Shown here in pieces: positions 59,495-64,000 of a stretch of DNA of 64,000 nt (within the stretch, counting starts at the first letter, position 1; every line of letters begins with the position of its first letter). Both the position numbers and the translations under genes were made by a program. Source of the stretch: an uncultured Christensenella sp. (GTDB taxonomy: Bacteria > Bacillota > Clostridia > Christensenellales > Borkfalkiaceae). The notes beneath the pieces are model-generated. The model worked only from the letters and a program-made list of their open reading frames with translations. It was not told the DNA's origin and did not search any database. The stretch lies in NCBI GenBank assembly GCA_910579525.1, contig CAJTUK010000001.1, forward strand, positions 186,001-250,000, read 5' to 3'.

Positions 59495-59846
59495 CAGAAA
59501 CGAAAATATGGTAATGTCCGCAGTGTTCAGTCTTTGCGACGGCACCGAGGGCTGTCTCGTTTCTCCGTATGAAATTCTGTCCCTGCTGCCGTCAAGACAC
59601 AAAATTACGCCCGACGTTCTCGACGACATACTCAATGCATTGAAGTGCGACGGATATTTCGATTTAATCGAATCCGAAAGAAAGGGCGAAAAAATGTACG
59701 TAATAAACCTCAAAGACAGCGGGTTTGCTTATAAACGGACGGCGGCTCAACGCAGGCGGGACGTCACGTTCAAAATTTTTCTTGCGTTCGTAGGCGCACT
59801 GGCAACCTTTATTTTCGGTTTAATATTAAAGAGCCTGTTCAATTAA
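59487..59846 (+). CDS. Winged-helix-like protein with C-terminal membrane anchor (second of pair)
   Basis: 119 residues, the same layout as the preceding protein: winged-helix-like head (NMVMSAVFSLCDG, SPYEILSLLPSRHKIT, LDDILNALKCDGYFDLIESERKGEKMYVINL), basic linker RTAAQRRRD and a final membrane helix (IFLAFVGALATFIFGLIL). The overlap with the first gene implies coupled translation and perhaps a heteromer. Followed by a strong terminator. Confidence 0.7.
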   Translation: MLDRNENMVMSAVFSLCDGTEGCLVSPYEILSLLPSRHKITPDVLDDILNALKCDGYFDLIESERKGEKMYVINLKDSGFAYKRTAAQRRRDVTFKIFLAFVGALATFIFGLILKSLFN

Positions 59847-59851
59847 AAAAC

Positions 59852-59886
59852 GCGCCCCCGCGGGCAATTTTTCCCCGCGGGGGCGC
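59852..59886. terminator. Bidirectional terminator after the rqcH operon
   Basis: A 13-bp stem GCGCCCCCGCGGG/CCCGCGGGGGCGC with tail TTAAATTTTT on the plus strand; the minus strand tail is TTTTTTAATT, so it can also end the GNAT-like gene transcript. Confidence 0.85.
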
Positions 59887-59912
59887 TTAAATTTTTATAC
59901 GTTTTAAGCTGT

Positions 59913-61037
59913 TTATCGAATTTTTTTAATAAAGCAACGGCGGCGCTTGTGTTGCTCGGTTTCGAACCTCTTCCACAAATTCTGTATGGGGCTGTTGTTT
60001 TCGAGCATTAAATTGGTTTCGGCATAATCCACGTTATACCTTGCCAGCCTGTCGCCGAACACCGAAACGAGCGCCATTGCGACACCCCTGTTCTTGTATT
60101 CGTCCAAAACGCCGATAAGCGCCATATCTACTATTTTAGGCTTTTTTATATCGCGCAACAATCTTATAAGGCAAGCGGGCGTAAGCCTGCCGCCGGACTT
60201 TTGCACGGCTTTTGACATAGAAGGGAACACTACGCCGAACGCTACTATTCTGTCGTTTTCATCCACGATCGCCGCAATGAAGCGCAGGTCTATTACGAGT
60301 TTGAAATTAGCCAGCATCGACCTTTTTACGTTTTCGGTAAAGGGAACGGTTCCGTAAATTTTTCCGTAAGTTTCGTCCCAGATGTCGAAAATCTGGTCAA
60401 CGTATTTTTTAAGAAAGTCGCGCGTGTTTTTAGCGCTCGCAAAACGAAGCCCGTACTTTTTCATCAGCTCCGCGGTAACTACGGCGATGCGGGGGTCTAT
60501 TCCACCGTTCGGCACGCGAACCTTTCTTTCGAGCCAATCCACATCCTTTTCATAACCGCAATTTTCGATAAGCTCCTGATAATATTCGAAATTATACTGC
60601 TCTTCGAACGTGGAGAGTTGGTCGAATCCTTCTATAAGCAAGCCTTCGCGTTCAAGGTCGGAAAACCCGAGAGGTCCCACTATCTCTTCCGCATTTTTGC
60701 TTTTAGCCCAATTTTCCACCGCGCCGAACAGAGCGCTTGCAACTTTTTGGTCGTTTATCGAATCGAAACGGGTAAATCTTACTCTGTTCTGCCCCCACTT
60801 TGCGTTGGAGGCCCTTTGAAGTATACCCGATATCCTGCCGACCATTTTACCGTTGTCGTATGCGTTGAAATAAACGGCTTCGGCCTGGTCGTAATACATA
60901 TAGTTTTTATTGAAAATTGCCTTTTCGTCCCCGTAGAGAGGCGGAACGAAATAGGGGTTATTCTTATATAAATTTAAAGGAAAGCGTAAAAAATCCTTTT
61001 GTTCCTTTTTTGTAGATACCTGACGAATCTCTATCAT
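59913..61037 (-). CDS. GNAT-like N-acetyltransferase family protein, copy 2
   Basis: 374 residues. An N-terminal part with LNLYKNNPYFVPPLYGDE and GRISGILQRASN, then EIVGPLGFSDLEREGLLIEGFD, and a C-terminal half ending in GVLDEYKNRGVAMALVSVFGD..YAETNLMLENNSPIQNLWKRF. This is the long GNAT-fold protein group (YghO-like) with a PFVPP-type motif, of unknown substrate. It is a paralogue of the upstream gene (28 bp apart), sharing the motif order and about the same length. Confidence 0.72.
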   Translation of the reverse strand: MIEIRQVSTKKEQKDFLRFPLNLYKNNPYFVPPLYGDEKAIFNKNYMYYDQAEAVYFNAYDNGKMVGRISGILQRASNAKWGQNRVRFTRFDSINDQKVASALFGAVENWAKSKNAEEIVGPLGFSDLEREGLLIEGFDQLSTFEEQYNFEYYQELIENCGYEKDVDWLERKVRVPNGGIDPRIAVVTAELMKKYGLRFASAKNTRDFLKKYVDQIFDIWDETYGKIYGTVPFTENVKRSMLANFKLVIDLRFIAAIVDENDRIVAFGVVFPSMSKAVQKSGGRLTPACLIRLLRDIKKPKIVDMALIGVLDEYKNRGVAMALVSVFGDRLARYNVDYAETNLMLENNSPIQNLWKRFETEQHKRRRCFIKKIR

Positions 61038-61065
61038 TAATTTATCCTTTAAGGTAAAAACAAAT

Positions 61066-62205
61066 TTATTCTTGTTCTTCCACTTTGAGTCCCCAGCAAC
61101 GTTTCTTTTTAACGAGCTCGGGGTCGTATTTTTTCCATAAATTTAGAATATGGGTGTTGTATTCGAGCATCGGTCCCGTTTCGACATACTTTACGCCGAG
61201 CTTATTGAGCCCTTGCAGGCAAGCGCTTAAAATCATAGCCACTGCGCCCTTATTGTTGTGCTCTTTGGTTATGCCTATACTCATCATATCGGCAACTTCC
61301 ACGTGACGCATAGCTTTTATATAAGGTATAATTCCGCAAGGGAACACATTGCCTTTACCCTTTCTCAAAACCTCGTTAATATCGGGCATCATAAATCCGT
61401 ACGCGATGACCTTGTCGTCCTTTAAAATTACCGCCGCAAGCTCGGGAATGAGCACCTGAAAAATGGTGTTCATCTCGCGTCTCTTCTGTTTTTCGTTTAT
61501 GGGGCTAAACCCGAAAAGCGGAGCATAAGCTTCGTCCAGAACGTCGAGGCACTGCATAATGTATTCGCTCAACTTCTTTTTATCGTGCTTCAAATACCAC
61601 TTTACGTCAAGCACGGTATAGCCGTTTCTCTTTGCAATTAAGTCGGCAAGCCTGTCAAGCTTTTCGTCCACGGGGGGCACGGCTATGCGCAGGCAATGCC
61701 AGTCCACCACTTTATACGCGCCGAGTTTTTCCATATGCTCAACGTAATAAGGGTAATTGTAAATTTCTATATAAGTGCTGTCTTTATCGAATCCCTCTAC
61801 GAGCATACCCTCTTCGTTGAGGTCAGAAAAGCTCATTGGTCCGATAATTTCTTCCATTCCTATTTCACGCGCCCATTTGTAGAGCTCATCGAAAAGTGCT
61901 TTTGTTACTTCGAAATCGTCTATAACGTCAAAGCGGGTAAAGCGCAGTTGCTTATAGCCGAATTTTTCGTTGGCACCGCGGTGCCAGATGCCGGCTATTC
62001 TGCCGGCGAGTTTACCGTCTTTATACGCCAAAAACATTTTGCAGTCACAAAAGCGAAAAGCGTCGTTTGTTTTCGGATCGAACTCGGCGAACTCGTCGGA
62101 GTAAAGATTCGGAGCGGCGTACGGATTGCCCTTATACAAATCTATAAGAAATTTAAAAAACTTTTTTTTGTCCTTTTTCGACCGAATCTGCTTAACTTCT
62201 ATCAT
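61066..62205 (-). CDS. GNAT-like N-acetyltransferase family protein, copy 1
   Basis: 379 residues, same layout as its neighbour: LIDLYKGNPYAAPNLYSDE, GRIAGIWHRGAN, EIIGPMSFSDLNEEGMLVEGFD, and the acetyl-CoA-binding-like segment SIGITKEHNNKGAVAMILSACLQGL with VETGPMLEYNTHILNLWKKYD. First gene of the pair behind a TTGACA-17-TAAAAT promoter. The sequences differ enough to suggest different substrates. No signal peptide. An acetyl donor is inferred, not shown. Confidence 0.72.
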   Translation of the reverse strand: MIEVKQIRSKKDKKKFFKFLIDLYKGNPYAAPNLYSDEFAEFDPKTNDAFRFCDCKMFLAYKDGKLAGRIAGIWHRGANEKFGYKQLRFTRFDVIDDFEVTKALFDELYKWAREIGMEEIIGPMSFSDLNEEGMLVEGFDKDSTYIEIYNYPYYVEHMEKLGAYKVVDWHCLRIAVPPVDEKLDRLADLIAKRNGYTVLDVKWYLKHDKKKLSEYIMQCLDVLDEAYAPLFGFSPINEKQKRREMNTIFQVLIPELAAVILKDDKVIAYGFMMPDINEVLRKGKGNVFPCGIIPYIKAMRHVEVADMMSIGITKEHNNKGAVAMILSACLQGLNKLGVKYVETGPMLEYNTHILNLWKKYDPELVKKKRCWGLKVEEQE

Positions 62206-62275
62206 TCATATTCACCGTATTTTCGCGAGTTTATCATGCGCGCCCTAAATCCTCGTGACGACAAACCCGTTTATT

Positions 62276-62304
62276 ATTTTAACATTATTTAACACAATTG
62301 TCAA
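62276..62304 (-). promoter_or_regulatory. Promoter of the GNAT-like pair
   Basis: Minus strand TTGACA (62299-62304), 17 bp, TAAAAT (62276-62281). Leader about 64 nt. Confidence 0.8.
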
Positions 62305-62376
62305 TAATTGAAAACTTTAATAATACCCGTTTATACCGCTATTTATAAAAATAAAACTATTACACGCTATTATTAT

Positions 62377-62405
62377 TTGCTTTTTTTTTGATTTTTTGCT
62401 AAAAT
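62377..62405 (+). promoter_or_regulatory. Promoter of the secreted-protein gene
   Basis: TTGCTT (62377-62382), 17 bp, TAAAAT (62400-62405), start near 62412, about 35 nt before ATG 62447. Confidence 0.6.
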
Positions 62406-62446
62406 CGAAATTACATAAAGTCTTTAAACAAGTTGCGGTGAACGAT

Positions 62447-63724
62447 ATGAAGCATAAGAAACTTTTTATAACTTTAACGGCGGTTTTTTCCGTTTTTATA
62501 TCTTTGTGCATCTTTATAACCATTTGGTTCTGGGGCGACAGCTATAACGGCAACGCGGAGTTTGACGGATTCGGCGATTTCAAAAAAGAATTCAAAATCC
62601 CCGGCGTCGAAGACGGCGCATGTCCGCAAGGTATGGGAAACTATAAGGCGACCTATACCGTAAAGGACGAAAACGGCAACCCCAAACTCGACGCCGAAGG
62701 TAAAGAAATAACAGCCACGCAAGAGTACTTTTTTATAAGCGCTTATTTCAACGGCGCGCCCTCGCGTATTTACGTTGTAGGCGAAACGACCGGACTCGTA
62801 GGATATGTTACGCTTAAAAATACCGACGGAAGCGATTTTTACGGACATGCGGGCGGCGTTGCGACCAACGGCTACACCCTTTGGGTCGTTTCGGACGAAA
62901 CCGTTTACGTTGCAAAAAACAAGATGCAACCCAAAGACAATATAGCTTACGATATAATAAAATCCGCCGAAAACAACGGCGAACTCAAATTCACCGCTAC
63001 GTTCGCGGCGAATTGCAGAGCTTCGTTCTGTTACTTCTATAATGCGGACGGCGATTCCACGAATTCGAGTTATTATGAAGACAGATTCTATATAGGCGAG
63101 TTTTACCGCGGCGGAAATTACGAAACGGATAAAAAACACCGCCTCACGACGAAGAGCGGAGATAAAAACACGGCGTTCGTATACGAATACAGAATTTCGG
63201 TTTCAAACGACGATTACGGTCTCGAAACGTTGAGTTCGACCGACGTTTCGCCCCAGACGCGAGTACCCAGAATTCAGAATATCTATTCCATAACGGACGA
63301 AATTCAGGGCTTTACCCGCACAAAGAGCGGACTTGTACTCTCGCAGAGCTACGGGCTCAAAAACTCCGTGCTTTACTATTACGATTGGGACGCCATAACA
63401 AAAACGGAAAACAGAACCCGATACGTAGATTTGAAATACACCAACGAAGAAGGTAAAGAAATTTCTTACGGCGGTTTCGAATACGCGGACGCAGTGATGA
63501 ACAACGCGGGCGGCGCACCCTATAAGGACACAAGTCTTTACGTTTATTATATAGACAACGAGAAGATGCTCAACAAATATTCCATTCCCTCTATGTCGGA
63601 AGGGCTGTGTTTAAAAGGCAACCGTGTTTATGTGCTTTTCGAATCAGCGGCAAAGAAATACCGCCCGTTCGTAAGACAGGAACTTAAAAACGTTTACAGC
63701 TTTATACCCAGAACAAAAAGTTAA
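62447..63724 (+). CDS. Secreted or membrane-anchored protein of unknown function
   Basis: 425 residues from ATG 62447 (GGTGA upstream; an in-frame TTG at 62396 lies inside the promoter). A basic start KHKKLF and a strong helix (about 6-27, LFITLTAVFSVFISLCIFITIWFW) form an uncleaved anchor or signal. The rest is beta-rich with repeated Tyr/Gly/Asp motifs (FFISAYFNGAPSRIYVV, GLVGYVTLKNTDG, TRTKSGLVLSQSYGLKNSVLYYYD), which suggests a beta-propeller-like fold. CPQGMGNYKATYTV includes the only early Cys. No enzymatic motif recognised; a strong terminator follows. Confidence 0.65.
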   Translation: MKHKKLFITLTAVFSVFISLCIFITIWFWGDSYNGNAEFDGFGDFKKEFKIPGVEDGACPQGMGNYKATYTVKDENGNPKLDAEGKEITATQEYFFISAYFNGAPSRIYVVGETTGLVGYVTLKNTDGSDFYGHAGGVATNGYTLWVVSDETVYVAKNKMQPKDNIAYDIIKSAENNGELKFTATFAANCRASFCYFYNADGDSTNSSYYEDRFYIGEFYRGGNYETDKKHRLTTKSGDKNTAFVYEYRISVSNDDYGLETLSSTDVSPQTRVPRIQNIYSITDEIQGFTRTKSGLVLSQSYGLKNSVLYYYDWDAITKTENRTRYVDLKYTNEEGKEISYGGFEYADAVMNNAGGAPYKDTSLYVYYIDNEKMLNKYSIPSMSEGLCLKGNRVYVLFESAAKKYRPFVRQELKNVYSFIPRTKS

Positions 63725-63736
63725 CGACTTATAAAA

Positions 63737-63768
63737 AAATCGCCCTGCGGTTATCCGCAGGGCGATTT
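63737..63768. terminator. Bidirectional terminator between converging genes
   Basis: Stem AAATCGCCCTGCGG/CCGCAGGGCGATTT with a 4-nt loop; plus tail TATTTATT, minus tail TTTTATAAG. It serves the secreted-protein gene and the aminopeptidase gene. Confidence 0.8.
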
Positions 63769-63777
63769 TATTTATTA

Positions 63778-64000
63778 TTATTTACAAAACGCAAGGCACG
63801 CCTTGTATAAAGAATACACGTCCGCCTTGGAAATAAGTTCGTATGGTGCGTGCATTGAAAGCACGGGAACGCCCACGTCAACGGTGTCTATGCCCAAGTT
63901 TGCAATAAACTTTGCCACTGTGCCGCCGCCGCCCGCGTCTACCGCGCCGAGCTCGCCCGTCTGCCAATACACTCCGTTATCGTCGAATATGTCGCGTATC
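63778..64000 (-). CDS. M18 aminopeptidase, C-terminal part (gene runs off the right edge)
   Basis: About 73 codons plus stop. RDIFDDNGVYWQTGELGAVDAGGGGTVAKFIANLGIDTVDVGVPVLSMHAPYELISKADVY is the C-terminal active-site block of M18 (aspartyl aminopeptidase/aminopeptidase I): GAVDAGGGGT holds one conserved segment and LSMHAPYEL the final zinc-ligand His. Cleaves N-terminal residues from peptides in the cytoplasm. The rest of the catalytic domain lies beyond the window. Confidence 0.9.
   Translation of the reverse strand, partial: IRDIFDDNGVYWQTGELGAVDAGGGGTVAKFIANLGIDTVDVGVPVLSMHAPYELISKADVYSLYKACLAFCK

Noticed and set aside
1..64000. tRNA, rRNA and CRISPR arrays
   Set aside because: I looked for T-loop motifs with acceptor pairing, conserved rRNA segments and regularly spaced repeats on both strands and saw none; a covariance-model search was not possible.

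Overview
The window looks like chromosomal DNA of an endospore-forming member of the Bacillota, most likely class Clostridia. It carries spoIVA, RNase J, RqcH, type III glutamine synthetase, the TrmR/TrhP tRNA-modification pair, a lon-engB cluster and TTGACA/TATAAT promoters with AGGAGG-type ribosome sites. Base composition looks intermediate (not computed). A Christensenellales-type gut lineage is my guess at order level and is only inference. No rRNA, tRNA or CRISPR array was seen. Most genes lie on the minus strand.

Layout. 1-3.5 kb: the 5' part of an Orn/Lys/Arg decarboxylase behind a structured, terminator-bearing leader, an alpha/beta hydrolase, and pgi. 3.5-7.6 kb: a SF1 helicase with an apparently leaderless mRNA, a large lipoprotein gene preceded by a rod-shaped RNA with its own promoters and terminator, and a deoC-like aldolase. 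7.6-15 kb: rsfS, a nadD-yqeK fusion, a CRM-domain gene, obgE, a degenerate rho, an MBL hydrolase, a DUF1934 gene and tyrA. 15-29.4 kb: pgk, a lone tyrosine integrase, purA, a ClC antiporter, glnN, dinB, aroA, trhP, trmR and RNase J. 29.5-34.4 kb: a 924-residue repeat protein, a 52-residue orphan and spoIVA. 34.5-41 kb: a five-gene operon of a GH3 glycosidase, three serine hydrolases and an ATP-grasp enzyme.

42.1-49.1 kb is an accessory-looking block: mobile-element debris (the C-terminal end of a serine recombinase and an oriT-like inverted repeat) followed by a phosphate module, pstS, a fused pstC-pstA, pstB, phoB and phoR, without phoU. A 14-bp inverted repeat occurs on both sides. Pho-box-like repeats with an 11-bp period precede pstS and phoB.

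49.1-57 kb is a proteostasis and ribosome-assembly cluster: tig, clpP, clpX, lon, engB (fused to a DUF3592 membrane domain), a degenerate sugar transferase and a DUF378 protein. 57-64 kb: rqcH, three small membrane proteins (two with a winged-helix-like head and a C-terminal membrane anchor), two tandem GNAT-like genes, a secreted protein of unknown function, and the 3' end of an M18 aminopeptidase gene.

The strongest novelty candidates are the DUF3592-EngB fusion, the long repeat protein, the Rho paralogue lacking catalytic residues, the two structured RNAs, and the set of genes whose -10 box sits 7-8 bp from the start codon.
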